Origin: Rotaria sp. Silwood1
Taxonomy: Eukaryota; Rotifera; Eurotatoria; Philodinida; Philodinidae
Assembly (NCBI GenBank): GCA_905250075.1
Contig: CAJNOP010000016.1
Location: forward strand, 2,295,908-2,359,907
Length of the DNA stretch: 64,000 bases
Direction: 5' to 3'
The position numbers and the translations under genes are program-made. Every line of letters begins with the position of its first letter. Positions within the stretch are counted from its first letter, which is position 1. Positions 1 through 12,092 of the stretch are shown in pieces. The notes below the pieces were generated by a model. The model was not told the origin of the DNA, searched no databases, and saw nothing but the letters and a program-made list of their open reading frames with translations.

Positions 1-431
1 TTCAACATACTGAAGTCAACAATGGTATGTAATAAAAACTGTTAGTGCAATTCATACGAGCTTAAAATGTGAAGTACTAGGAAGCTGTTGTTGCTAATCA
101 CACAGAAATCGTTTTAGCTGTGGCTCTGGGAAGAAAGCCAATCTGACGTTGAGTTTTTGCAGTCTATTGCTTGAGCTCGTCGAGTTCAAAATTTTTTGCG
201 CTAGAGCCGAATCCACTTCCAGTTAATGAAAAATTTCATTAGCTGGACTGAACTAGGAACAATCCGATGGGAACCTACTGGTGATACTGAAGTTTACATA
301 CAGTACTTTATCGATACTTGTCGAAGAATGTAATCATTCAGCCATGACGTCTTAGGACGAGACGTTAGTGATACACCGTCTTTGATCGTCTTTCAAAAAA
401 AAATTAAAATAAAGAAATCTTTTGTGTTTAG
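1..431. other. 5' flank or intron of nanos
   Basis: No coding exon can be supported here. An ATG at 22-24 is followed at once by a donor-like GTATGT, and a T-rich acceptor ends at 431, so the stretch could be a 407-bp intron. However, joining that ATG in phase 0 to position 432 gives a frame that is not the Nanos frame. A short palindrome lies at about 219-245 (CCAGTTAATGAAA against TTTCATTAGCTGG). Confidence 0.4.
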
Positions 432-1387
432 AAACAAGTCGTTTGTATTCTTATGTGGATCATGTCGATGGATTATCATCAAATGTTCGAACAGTTTGTA
501 CAACATCATCGAATTCTTGGTCCACTTTTGATGATACACATTCTATGCCATCACAAATCTCTATTAATAAAAATTCATTTGTACCTCAAATCAATATGAA
601 ACCACCACCTTGTTTAAATAATTCTTTATTTCCTCAACGAATCAATTCAATTGTCCCAAATTCGAATGGTTCATATAGTCATTCATCATCTTTTGCACAT
701 CAACAATATCCATCTCATGATCCATGGTTTTTATCTGATATGTCAACAATAGTACGTCAAAATCAACAAAATACAAATATATTATTAAGTGCAACAGCAC
801 AAAAAATTCTTGCTGCAAATACAACGAATAATAATCGTCCATTACGTTCAGAAAAAATCGATATTGAAATAATAAAACATCTTATTCGAGAAGCTAATTG
901 GAAACGACAATGTGGATTGAAAAAAGAGGTTTAAAAGAAAAATACGTTTCTTTTTTCTCAAATCATTAAATAAAAATAATTCATTTTTAGGTTTGTGTAT
1001 TTTGTCGAAATAATGGTGAAAATGAACTTATATATTCAAGTCATTCATTAAAAGATTCGATGGGCAATGTAACATGTCCAATTTTACGTGCTTATCAATG
1101 TCCAATTTGTGGAGCAACTGGTTCACAAGGTGAGTTTCCTTTTCTTTTGTTTTATTTATCAATTCATAATATAAACTATTGTTCTTTTTCAAGCTCATAC
1201 AATAAAATATTGTCAAGCAACTGGTGATGATAATAATCGACATGTACCTACACCATACGAGAAAATGCTTCGTATGCAAACATTTGGTTTTGATGATCAT
1301 ACAACATCATCAATGCCTGGACTTTTTAGTCATATAGGTAGTCCTACGTCTCTTTATACAAATGGTTGGTCTGATAGTTATTTATGA
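432..1387 (+). CDS. nanos: Nanos-type zinc-finger RNA regulator (5' end uncertain)
   Basis: Exons are 432-928, 991-1129 and 1194-1387, all GT-AG. The C-terminal half carries a perfect double CCHC Nanos zinc finger: C-x2-C-x12-H-x10-C beginning CVFCRNNGE, then C-x2-C-x7-H-x4-C ending HTIKYC. Nanos proteins bind RNA together with Pumilio and repress translation in germline and stem cells. The N-terminal ~165 residues are low-complexity and rich in Ser, Asn and Gln, as usual for this family. The initiator is unclear. The first in-frame ATG inside the exon is at 545, but the frame stays open back to the acceptor at 431, so a short upstream exon or a trans-spliced leader is likely. A poly(A) signal lies ~285 bp downstream. 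Identification is secure; the start is not. Confidence 0.93.
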
Positions 1388-4201
1388 AGAAAATGTTTTG
1401 TTGTGTATTTTTTTTTCTATAATACCTGCCAACAAATAGTAACAAAAGATATTAGTGAATTTTTTTTTGCTGTAGCGTTTGTTTTAGTAGTTAAACTGAT
1501 TAATATCTAGTTAGTATTTTTTTTTGTGCGCGCACGAATTCAACCATCAATCGTGTAAAGTAGTAATTGATTTTGTTTGTTATTGTTGTGAGTTGAAAAG
1601 ACGTTCTTCTTCTCTTTCACTGTTTTTCTTTTTGACATTGGCGAACCCGTTTTTTTTTTTAAGTATTCAAAATAAAATCTAGTAGAGAATATACGTTAAT
1701 CAAACAATATTTTTAATAAATGACTACATATTTGAAGCTTTCAAAGACGATAGAGATGGAGAGTGTTGTAACTTGTGGATTAGGTACAAATCAGAATTGA
1801 AATCAATTAGGGGTTTTTTTTTCTTATTGTTACCGCAACAGTTAAACAGAGCAACAGCAAACGTCAAGAATTCAGAAGAGCTCAATAGCGCAGCCTCTAT
1901 GTTTCTCTTTCGAGTAGAGCCTGTTATTTTGATACTGGATGCGGTTGGACACAGGTTAGGATATGAAAATTTCAGACACAACGAGTTTTACTCTTCGGCT
2001 AATCGTTATATTGCCATGAGTCTTTCTTCATTTTTTTGAACCTATATTCTCGTCAAATCAACCTTTTGGTTAGGCATAAGTGGGTTCAAACCAGTACAAC
2101 AATGATATAACAATCCTTTTGTAGTGCTTGTTACTACTTATTGTCGTAAGTTTTGTTTCTGTCTCTTAGTATGTATTGCTTGACAGAAAACTTCGTAGGA
2201 CTACAAAGTATATATTGATTTTCTTCAATTCATTAACAATTTCAAAAACATGGACGTTATTTATTGCTTGTATATTTAATTTATTTCCAACATTATATTT
2301 GCTTGTGTTTGAACAGTGAAAACTTAAATATCAATTGTTTGAAGAGGTGACCATTTAGGATATTTCTGTTCCACAAGCAATTAGAATAATATCGCTTATG
2401 ACAAATAGAATTATTTCAGAACGACAAGAATATGTAGATAAAACTGATTCGAATGTTATCTCGATATCAACTCAATTGTTGAACTGTGAAACTTTCTTTC
2501 TGTTGAACGAAACTTCTATTAAGAAATTCTCAAAAACCGAATCTCTGCGAAGATTAATATGTTTAAATTATTTTTTTTTCTTTTAAATACAATTTCAACA
2601 AATACACAATCTAGGTGCAGGTAATTGTTGAGATATAAAATGTGTTTACCACTAAAAGCTTTTAGTCTATGTTTTTGAAATTTTGTAAATATCAAAAGGA
2701 TTTTATTATCACTACATAAATAACAGTTAGCAAAACATTTTCTGGTAAACTAGAGATCATTTTCTATCTAATAAAAATAAACAATGAGCTTTCGATCTCC
2801 TGCTGCATAACCACCATGTCTGCGTGACTAGGTTGTTCGACACGTATCCATAATGTACTATGCACAAACTTTACTATCACTAACCATACAAAGAAAACTA
2901 CTTTTTTCAACAATGTCATTCCAAAGACTACAAATATCTGAACAAAATGAGAGCTTACAACATTTCAACGATCTTTTCTTAAAAAGTCAAAAGTATCACA
3001 AAATTCGAAAAAAAGTCTTTTGTTTTTTTCTTTACGGTTTTGTAGTATTTTTAAATTTTTAAGAGAAGACCGCAGAAAATTTAGCAATCCAAAATTCTGT
3101 TCAGAGTTTCGTGTTCTTTGAAATGGTATTGTCAAAAAGTAGTTTTCGAAGACCTAAAAACAACTCTGTCCAGTTTTTTAAACAAATCTTGTCATCATAG
3201 TTCAATAATAGAATTTCGTTACAGAAAACTCCATTGACTATTAACCCTTTGAGGACATTTTTTTTTCAATCGAAAAACTTGTTCTTCAATCAATGTATTG
3301 TATTCGGTTCAAAATTATAACATGAAATACTTATGATAGTACATTCGGAGAAGAGACGAAGAGTTCACGACGTTGGTGTATATTAGTGTTAAGAAAGGAG
3401 AACATCTGACAAGCATCTATATAATAGAAAGAAAGAGAAAAAAAAGATACGCATGAAATGGCAAATGCAGAAATCTAATTAATACCTTATAGGTCAAAGT
3501 AGTTTAACGAACAGCAAATATTTTGATTATTGGAAAACAGGTGATACAAGGTATGTACCACTATCCCTAAAGGGTTACAATCACTATATAGACTTGACTA
3601 AATAGAATAGTCTAGTACATCACAGAAATATAGGCTCTGCTGTTAATAAAAAAAAGTGATCGATTCACAAAAAAAAATAACACACAAAAGCTCTTTGTAG
3701 TTATCAATTACAACTCTGACATGAACAAAGAAGTTTTTGTATACGTATAAAATATTGTACTCTCACATGAAGTTTGATATTTTAGGAATTGATATATGAA
3801 TTAAATTTAAAAAAATATATCTATCAATGAATAAAACTTGTTGAATAATAATAGACTTTGTTTTTCTGATCTTTTAAAAGATATAGTTTATATAGAATTT
3901 GAAAAGAAAAACTATTCGAAGTACTTATTAGTATATAATAGGACCATTTTATTGACAAAAGAAACTTTTTTTGCTTCTTTCTTTGTCTTTTTTAGAATAT
4001 CTATCATTGTGTTGCATTTATGTTTTCTGTTGAATCTTTCCGCTTGAATTATTTTCTCTTGACAAGGTGGTGTAAAAGCAAAAGTTGCTGTCATCACATG
4101 GTCTTCATGCATGATTGCCGAGAAGTAAAACAAAGTTTTGTTTTTTGATAGTCATACTTGGTTGCTTAACGTGTAAAAATATACGATATTTTTTTTTAAC
4201 A
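1388..4201. other. nanos 3' UTR and intergenic DNA
   Basis: AT-rich DNA with short spurious ORFs on both strands and no recognisable protein. The first ~300 bp is probably nanos 3' UTR. A weak pair of terminal inverted repeats (TAACCCTTTGAGGA at 3242 against the complement of TCCCTAAAGGGTTA at 3564-3577) could bound a decayed 336-bp insertion, but its interior is not symmetric. Confidence 0.5.
1671..1676 (+). terminator. poly(A) signal, nanos
   Basis: AATAAA about 285 bp after the nanos stop, the first canonical hexamer downstream in the right orientation. Confidence 0.5.
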
Positions 4202-5221
4202 ATGGGTAAAGGACGTATTGATGGGATTGCTACTTCACAAAGCTCTACACGATGGTATTATTTCTTGTTAACAGTTTCACAAGTCATCGGCATCTCAGCA
4301 CTTATTGTACTTGGTGTTCTTTTTGGAAAATATCGCGGAGGATTTGGATGGAGTGTAAGTTTGTTTTTTATTTCTTTCTCAAAGTAAAATATTTGAAGTT
4401 TATTATGTAACATACAAGAAAAATAAACAAACTAAAAATAAATGTATGTTGTTGTTTTATTAGTCAGATCTTACAAAAGTATTTAATAATCATCCATTAT
4501 TTATGGCACTTGGTATGATATTTTTCTATGGTGATGGTAAGTTAATGTAATTAAAATATCTTTCTGAATGCATATTTTATATATTTAAAAGCTATATTGG
4601 TTTATCGTGTATTTCGTGATACAAAAAAAATTTTTGTTAAAATTATTCATGCATGTTTATTAGCACTTTCACTTATTTTATCCTCAATTGGTCTGAAAGG
4701 TGTTTTTGATAGTCATAATCGAGCTGTTCCGCCACGAGACAATTTAGTTACAGCTCATTCATGGATTGGTCTTACAGTTGTGATTTTATTTGGTTTACAG
4801 TGGGTATGTGGTTTTATAACTTATCTTTTTCCAAAATTAAGTGAAAGTATTCGTCAAGCATATATGCCAAGGTAATAATAAATATTGTCTGTTTTTTTTT
4901 TGCTTTTAATCGAAATAATTTTTGTTTAGTCATAAATTTTGGGGTAAAACAATATTTATTCTTGCCATTGTTGCTTTTATGATGGGTGTTGTAGAATATA
5001 GTATATTGTAAGTAATTCCATTTATTGATTTATTATTATCTTTTTTGTATTTTAGTGATAACCTTTATAATGATAAGAAACTAAGAGTTCATGGAAATAC
5101 GTTAACAGTAATGAGTATTATGTTTTTGATATTTGCTATTATTGTTATTTATCTTGTTGGTGATAATGATTTTCAACGACCTCCAGAAAATGTCGATGAA
5201 CATACGCCTTTAACTGAGTGA
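4202..5221 (+). CDS. Cytochrome b561 family transmembrane ferrireductase
   Basis: Exons are 4202-4354, 4464-4536, 4592-4871, 4930-5007 and 5056-5221, giving 249 aa. There are about six hydrophobic helices. The four haem-ligating histidines expected of the family fall at H61 (NNHPLFM), H95 (KIIHACL), H131 (TAHSWIG) and H171 (SHKFWG), with spacing 34/36/40, close to other animal and plant b561 proteins. The segment from the first His to ILVYR is the classic b561 signature. The family passes electrons from cytosolic ascorbate across a vesicle, lysosome or plasma membrane to monodehydroascorbate or ferric iron. The sequence does not separate CYB561, CYB561A3 and CYBRD1. The start is the only ATG giving a short cytosolic N-terminus before helix 1. 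Confidence 0.93.
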
Positions 5222-6649
5222 TCAATATAATTTACATCAGTATTTTGACATAATTTTTTCGATTATTTTTCGATAAATAACGTTTGACTTTATCTCCTCT
5301 CAATATTTTTCTTTTCCATCAATAATTTTGAAAACTATGCTTCAATAAAAACAACATTCATTCAGAAATTATTATAATATATTTAGTTGTAAAATTCAAA
5401 GTTTTTCTTTTTCGTCTATTCAAATTCCAGACAATAAATAATGTTTATTTTTACGTGGCATATCCTGCGTAGGCTAGAAATCATTTATAAAAAACAACAC
5501 TATATATATATTTTTTTAATGTATTATAATCCAATGATTTGATGTATTATTTAGATAATAAAAGAGAACTTCAAGTCGTTATCCATAACTAAAATATTTA
5601 ATAATATCGCTTAATATTATTATTACTTATTTAAATGACAAAATTTCACATGGGCATATCAAAGTAAGGGATAGAGTTTGGGTTTCCATTGTATGATTAA
5701 AATTTCTGAATTTTTAAATAATTTATGTTGTCAATCTGAACGTTTTGTTTTATTAGTCTATCTGACTTTACATAATCTTCTTAGATGTTCTTGTACTAAA
5801 AGTTTTCGAAAAAACTTGATCGACTACAGTTAAATTTTAGTATGGTTCTTCCATCAATAGCTATCCAAAAAAACAGAAAGGTGCCTGACAACTTATTAAC
5901 ATCTTTCGTTATGTAGAACTTTATCCGCTGAATAATTTAGTAAAAAGAAATGATCTATTTACACCAATAAAAGATGGTGTTACCGTCAAAATACTAGAAA
6001 TCATCACATTGTGTGAGGCTCTAGAGTAATTTAACATTTTTCAATATTTTGACTGAAGCATTGTGGTTTGTCGATGTCAATAGACAAGGTTACTTTTTCT
6101 AACTATTGATGAAAAAACGTTCAAAGAAAAATTTACTTTTATATTGAAAACGATGCTGCTAGATTTCAAGTGTATTAATAAGCTGTCGTCATATGAATAG
6201 AAACTTGGAACTTTCTATATTCGATCAGAATATGATAGAAATATAGACTCTGTTTTTTGCGTAAGTGTAAATTCCATTTCTAAAGGTAGAGATGTAATCG
6301 AAATATTTTTTCTGAAGATTAAAGTATAAATAGAAATTCAATGTTTTATTTTATCTTATGTTTTATAGATTTCGGCATACTTGGTTTTGAATGTTATCAA
6401 TACATTATCTTTTCTGTTGAATTTCTCGTATTGGTAGAGAAGCCTGGTTTTATGCATATAAAATAAATTTTTTTTTTTGATGAATCTCTGACTGAGAAAA
6501 ACATTCGCATAAGTTTAAAAGAAAATCAGCAACATAAATAATCATATACACACTGACTAAAAGCTAGCTCATCGACGAAAAAATTGAATATCTTCATCAT
6601 AATTTGAACATTTCTCAATTAATTTCGATAGAGAATTTTTCCAGTTAAT

Positions 6650-6982
6650 ATCTATTGTGAAGTTTTGACCGAGATGTTGAATTTTTAGCGAATTTATCCC
6701 TTGAGGACCTTAGCTGTTCAATAAGATCTTAATTTCAAATTTTTTGTCTGAAACTCTACCGCAATCAAATTTTCAGCCAAACTAACTTTTGTACCTTTCT
6801 ATTGATATTTTATGAATCGTAAAGGTTTCGATGGACGACTAAGTAACATTCAAACTTTGATTGCGGCAAAATTTCAGTCCAAAAAATTTAAAATTCAGAT
6901 TTTATTGAAAAAATAAGCTCTCCGACAAGTAACTTCACTAAATATTCAACATCTTGGTCAAAAATCCACAAAAGAGTAAAAC
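6650..6982. mobile_element. Foldback (MITE-like) element, family A
   Basis: Imperfect inverted repeat with arms of ~130 bp and a ~60-bp loop. The left arm runs from GTTTTGACCGAGATGTTGA to ACCGCAATCAAA; the right arm is its complement from TTTGATTGCGG to CATCTTGGTCAAAAA. No ORF inside. Structure is like a non-autonomous DNA transposon; target duplication not defined. Confidence 0.65.
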
Positions 6983-7099
6983 CTTTTGGGGTTATTATGA
7001 ACAGATAGTCTACTACTAACGGTTAGACCGGCAATTTTACGATGAAATATTTATTTTTTAGGTATCTGCAAGGAGCCAAAAGCTATGAGATTGGACCAA

Positions 7100-7450
7100 C
7101 ATATTGTGTACTTTGCAAATGTAGTCATAAGAAATTATATTTCAGTTTTTGTTCGAGAATAGTAACAAAAATTGAGTTAGTCTATAGAGAAACTCTAATT
7201 ACACATCTTGTAAGATAGCTTTTGCTCTACGAACTGATATATTTATAATAGTGTCAACATTTACTTTCAAGTTGCCATAGTGAAAGTACAAAAAAAAGCA
7301 CGGAAAAAATTTCCATTCAAACTATTTTTGGCGTCTTTCAAAAGATTATCACATTGATTTCAAGAAAAGTTCTAAAACTACATTCGAAAAGAATATGAAA
7401 TTCTAGTAATAACTCATCGCTTTTGACACATCGAAAACACTTTCAAAGTA
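7100..7450. repeat. Decayed half-copy of the 780-bp TA-flanked family
   Basis: Order and wording of short blocks match one arm of the elements at 43552-44333 and 51913-52689, including a TTTTGCTCTAC block, a block close to TTCAAAC, and CTTTCAAA-GATTAT. The opposite arm is missing or unrecognisable, so this is a remnant. Confidence 0.45.
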
Positions 7451-9032
7451 ATCCAATATAAACAAACGTTTTGTCTCAAAAATTTCAACCCATCTATTAC
7501 TTGAAGAAACAAAGACTGACAAGCTATGAATCCATTGAAGAGATTCTTCATCGAAATTAACGGAGAAAAGTTCTTCTCAATATTCTTCTTGAGGATATGG
7601 ATCATGAATACATTTTTATCATCAATAAAACCATCAGCCAATTCAGTTAAACTGTAGTGAAGATATTCAATTTTTTCTTCGGTTAACTGACATTAGTATC
7701 ATTTTGTCTTATATCTTTTGAAAAGAATGCATATTTTTAATATGCAAATATTCAATTCACTTTTTTTTTTATTCTTCATCAAATGTTCTCCCTCCCTAGA
7801 GAGAGAAAGAGACACTAAATACCATTTGTCGGTATTCTTCTCGTCTTTCTCTTTACACCCTGATCGATTGATTAGCGGAACTAATGAGCTTGCCGTTTAG
7901 TTTTTTCAGAAAAAAAACAAAAAGTATCGTTAAACCTTCAGTTTGTATTAGTATAACATAAGTATTTAGTTACTAATTTCTGTCATATAGTGTAATATTC
8001 TATTGACAACTGATGTTTTTCGTAATCTTGCAAATCCCAATTCTCATATGCGATTTTCTTTATAGCAAGGATATATCTCTATATTTGTGTTTATTTAACA
8101 TTTTAGAATAAGAAGATTTTGTATATCTTTACCACCACCCACAGTCACCGAGACCAAAGTTATAGGCTAATTTGCTTTGTTCTTTTTATCCATCAGTATT
8201 GATCGTATTTATATATAGATGCATATCATTCTCCGTGGAATTGATCTCCAACATATCAATTAACAAAATCCAACATCATTGATATATCTTATTATGGATG
8301 TTACATTAATTACCATTGGCAATTTTGTTCTGAAAATTTTTGTATTCAAAAGAATGACTATTTTACTGATATGAAAACGATTCTTTTTTTCATTAGAATG
8401 ATTATCCTTCAGTTAGATTATAATTTTAAATGATATAATCATTTTACAGACAATAATGAAGAATAGTAATCTTGTCAATAAATTAACACCTGTTTCTTTT
8501 TGTCGATATCTGATACGATGAATGATCAGTTTTACTTTTTTTTTCTTATGCTTAACATTCAAACATGTCAGATCATATATTTGAAATATTCAAATAGTAA
8601 ATATTGAAAAAAAAGAAGAAAACTACCATTGTTTTTTTTTTCTTGTAAACTTTTTTTTATCATGAGTTGTTGGCAAAGAAAATGAGAAGATACCGTTACA
8701 CATTTTGACTTGATGATTCGTTCTCAATCTATATATTTTATCATCTTTACTCGTTTTTCTCTTCTCTGTTATCAAACTAGTTGTACATCATCAGTAGTAT
8801 AGAAATAGAGAAAAGAAGAAGAAGAAAAAACGATTGTTAATTGCTATTCGATCCTCTCATCAAACACAACTTCAATCAACCAACCAGATAAAAGAAAACG
8901 ATAGTAAGAAGAAAAAAAAAAGAAAAAGAAGAAAATGCATCGCATCATTATGAAATCCAGTAATAGTTTTTTTATTTTGTATATAATACATATTAATTAC
9001 CATTCTCTTCAATCTTTAAAAAAAAACTCACA

Positions 9033-10419
9033 ATGATGACAGATTTTCGAAGTTGTCAACAACAATATACTGATAATTCATTGATACCATCATCAACACC
9101 GATCTCTGTTTCATCTTATGGTGCTTATTTTCATCCAAATATTGCTTATAATACAACAAATGAAATAGATGGACAATATTCTCAATTTACATCTTCATAT
9201 GCATCACAATTTTATCACCATCAACAGCAACCACAACAGCAACAATCATATGATTTTGATTCATCTTCTTCTGCTTCATTTATACCACATTATTCAACAC
9301 TTCAACCAGTTAATTCATCTTATACATCATTTTCACCAACATCTGAACCTAATCCTGATAAATCTCTTAATTATTTTTATTCATCATTACCATTACAAAC
9401 AACACTTTCATCAAGTTCAACAACTGAATCACGTTCACCATCAACTCATTCATGTGATGATGAATCAAATATAACTATAACACCAAATAAAAATGATATT
9501 CATACAGAATCATCTATGATTAATGGTTCATGTGATGGTACACGTCGTTGTTTATTATGGGCATGTAAAGCATGTAAACGTAAAACAGTAACTGTTGATC
9601 GACGAAAAGCAGCAACAATGCGTGAACGTCGACGTCTAAGAAAAGTCAATGAAGCATTTGATACATTAAAACGACGTACATGTCCTAATCCAAGTCAACG
9701 TTTACCTAAAGTTGAAATCTTACGTAATGCTATTGAATATATTGAAAATTTAGAAGATTTACTTCGTTCATCAGGAATTAATTCAAGGTCATTAAGACAT
9801 GATTTAGATAATCAAAAACCAAATATTAATGAGGTAAAGTTTCTTTTTAATCTTTTTTTGCTTATTATATGTTCCTATCTATCTATATATATATATGCAC
9901 AGTTATTAAAACCAAGATCTTCAACGATAAATTACAGTGAAAAATATGAGAACTTAACTACAGATTATAATAGTAATTCAACAACACCACCTGTTTATGA
10001 AACCATTGATAGTAAGTAAATATAAGAATTTTAATGTTTAAAAAAAAAAAGAAACATTTTTTCCTCGCTTTATCAAATACGCTAACTAGCATGTTAATAA
10101 TGCAAATGTGTTTTTTTTGATGTTTTAACAACACATGATATGTGTATATATATCTTTCTCATCGAATTAAGGCACAGATACATCCATTATCATTAGACTC
10201 TAAATGATTGTTGTTATTAATATCCATCGAGTAAAAATCATATATATTATAAATCTATATTTAGATTATCCTGAAGTGGTATTAGCACATCAAACAAGAT
10301 CATCAACAATATCAAGTCTTGATTGTTTATCAATGATTGTTGAAAGTATTGATCCAAATAAAATAGTTACTTCATCAAATGGAATATCGAACAGTACTAT
10401 TTTAAATCAATGTTGTTAA
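9033..10419 (+). CDS. MRF: Myogenic regulatory bHLH transcription factor (MyoD/Myf5 family)
   Basis: Exons are 9033-9833, 9903-10011 and 10265-10419, giving 354 aa. After a Gln/Ser-rich N-terminus comes the Cys/His-rich block ([12 protein letters not shown], ~173-184). The bHLH follows (~189-245): basic region [12 protein letters not shown] with the myogenic Ala-Thr pair (A194, T195) and the junction Lys (K204), then [11 protein letters not shown] and [17 protein letters not shown]. The last exon encodes [14 protein letters not shown], the helix-III activation motif of MRFs. The protein should bind E-boxes as an E-protein heterodimer and specify muscle. It appears to be the single invertebrate MRF. 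Intron 1 is only 69 bp, a multiple of three and free of stops, so retention would keep the frame. Confidence 0.95.
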
Positions 10420-12092
10420 AAAAATTCTTTCTCTTTCTTTTTTTTGCTCATATTTATGTACAATTTTGTCTTGTTCTTTTAGTAATAATCAAAATTGAAT
10501 GAATAACAATGAACATTTTTTTTTTCAGTGCAGTTTTTTTTTCTGAGCTTTATAGGTGTTCATTCTTTTCATATTTGTTTAAAAAAGAAATTCTTCGATA
10601 ATATTAAATGATTGTCTAACAATGTAATGGATGATGCAACATTGAATAGAAGGTTGAAATCATTGATGTATATGTATCATTTATGAATATTGACGAAACT
10701 TCTGTTATGACCAATCAACACTACGCTTATCGATCAAGGTTGTTTATGTTTAGCAATTTAATTAATTTTGACTTTTGCATTTCTTGTTTTTAAAAGATAA
10801 TTTGTGGAAATATACTAGTGACATTCTTTGTGACTCTCTGAGCAGAAAATGTTTTTTTTTAAATGACTAGTTACAGGTAGAAGTATCGAAAAAAAAGGAT
10901 GCTTGATGTTGAGTGAGTTCTTTCACAGTTATTACATAATTTAATTGAAAATATTTTCATGGATACATAATTATTAAAATATGTTGTTTAAAATAGTATA
11001 ACAATGAGTTTTCATTATAGTATAATCGTTGACAATGTTAAGATCGAACATGATCATCCCATTGTATTATTACTACGGATCATTTATTGATTTATCATCA
11101 TTTTTAGAAAAACTCTTTCTAATCACCATGCAATCAAATGTTTATCGTACACTCATCATTTTTCGGTTATTTGTTTTTGGTTAGAGAGAAATCACTGTTA
11201 TAACTTTTAAAGCATGATACTCTAAGGATGTTTTATGTGCATAAAAATATTTTCATTCAAGTGTCAAATGACAAAGCGATACGTGTCGCAAAATAGAAGA
11301 TTAGTTGTGTTTTTTCATCATTATTAAGAATACGCACTTTATGTTCACATTCAATTTCAAACTCATACTCTATTGATTCTATATTTGTAATATTGTATTA
11401 TAAGAAGTGTCTTTAAGACATCTCAAAGGATATATAAATTAGATAAAAAAATCAGCTATTTGCTTTTCAAAAAGTTTATTAGAAGAACTATGTCAATGCT
11501 TTATAGAATATATCTTGCTGAACAAATAGGCACATAATACAGAGATGAAACTGCTCTAGATTTTTGATGAGTGGTACTGGTTCGATCACTGGCTAGTGTC
11601 ATTTAATTTAGTCCAGTTTCAACGAAATTTCATTTCATATATTCTATGTAATACTGTTAAAACAAAACAGAAGTTTCAAATGAGTTCATTTTACAAATGC
11701 TGGAAAGCAAATCTGCCGATAATCGATCCTGGTTTCATCTTAGACACAACGAGTAAATCTATATAGTGAATGCATCTTTTACAAATTTATGTGTACAATG
11801 AACACGCAAGTGTTTATTACCGCAAGAAAAGAGAAGGTGAATAACTTTCACTACACATCCTATATAGTGAATACTTTTCACATATGATTCGACCTTTTTT
11901 TTTTTGTATTCAGTTCTCATATAAGAAAATTATCGACTTAAAGCTCAATAATCATATGCACTCAAGTGTCATATCTTTCTCTCATTATTTGTTGTATCAC
12001 ACAAGTGCGTGAATTAGTTTGATACAAGATAAAAAAAAGAATCTAACCATTAGTTAATAGTAATCTTTTTTTTTATAATTCTCTGCTGAACT
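10420..12092. other. Intergenic, nothing recognised
   Basis: 1.7 kb of AT-rich sequence. The first part is presumably the 3' UTR of the bHLH gene. No conserved ORF, RNA gene or clear repeat was seen. Confidence 0.5.

Larger units (their letters stand above)
5222..9032. other. Intergenic, with two foldback-type repeats
   Basis: No gene seen over 3.8 kb. A poly(A) signal for the upstream gene is at 5344-5349. The stretch contains a foldback element at about 6650-6982 and a degraded half-copy of another family at about 7100-7450, listed separately. The last ~300 bp before 9033 is A/GA-rich and is the likely 5' flank of the bHLH gene. Confidence 0.6.

Noticed and set aside
1724-2039. Overlapping ORFs on both strands downstream of nanos
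   Set aside because: They mirror each other, have no family features and end in T-rich runs.
2085-2105. GGGTTCAAACC resembling a tRNA T-arm
   Set aside because: No A-box, acceptor stem or cloverleaf could be drawn around it.
3242-3577. Terminal repeats around CCCTTT/AAAGGG suggesting a 336-bp insertion or telomere-like remnant
   Set aside because: Only ~14 bases pair, the interior is not symmetric and no repeat array is present.
11570-11600. GGTTCGATCACTGG resembling a tRNA B-box
   Set aside because: It departs from the B-box consensus and has no matching arms upstream.
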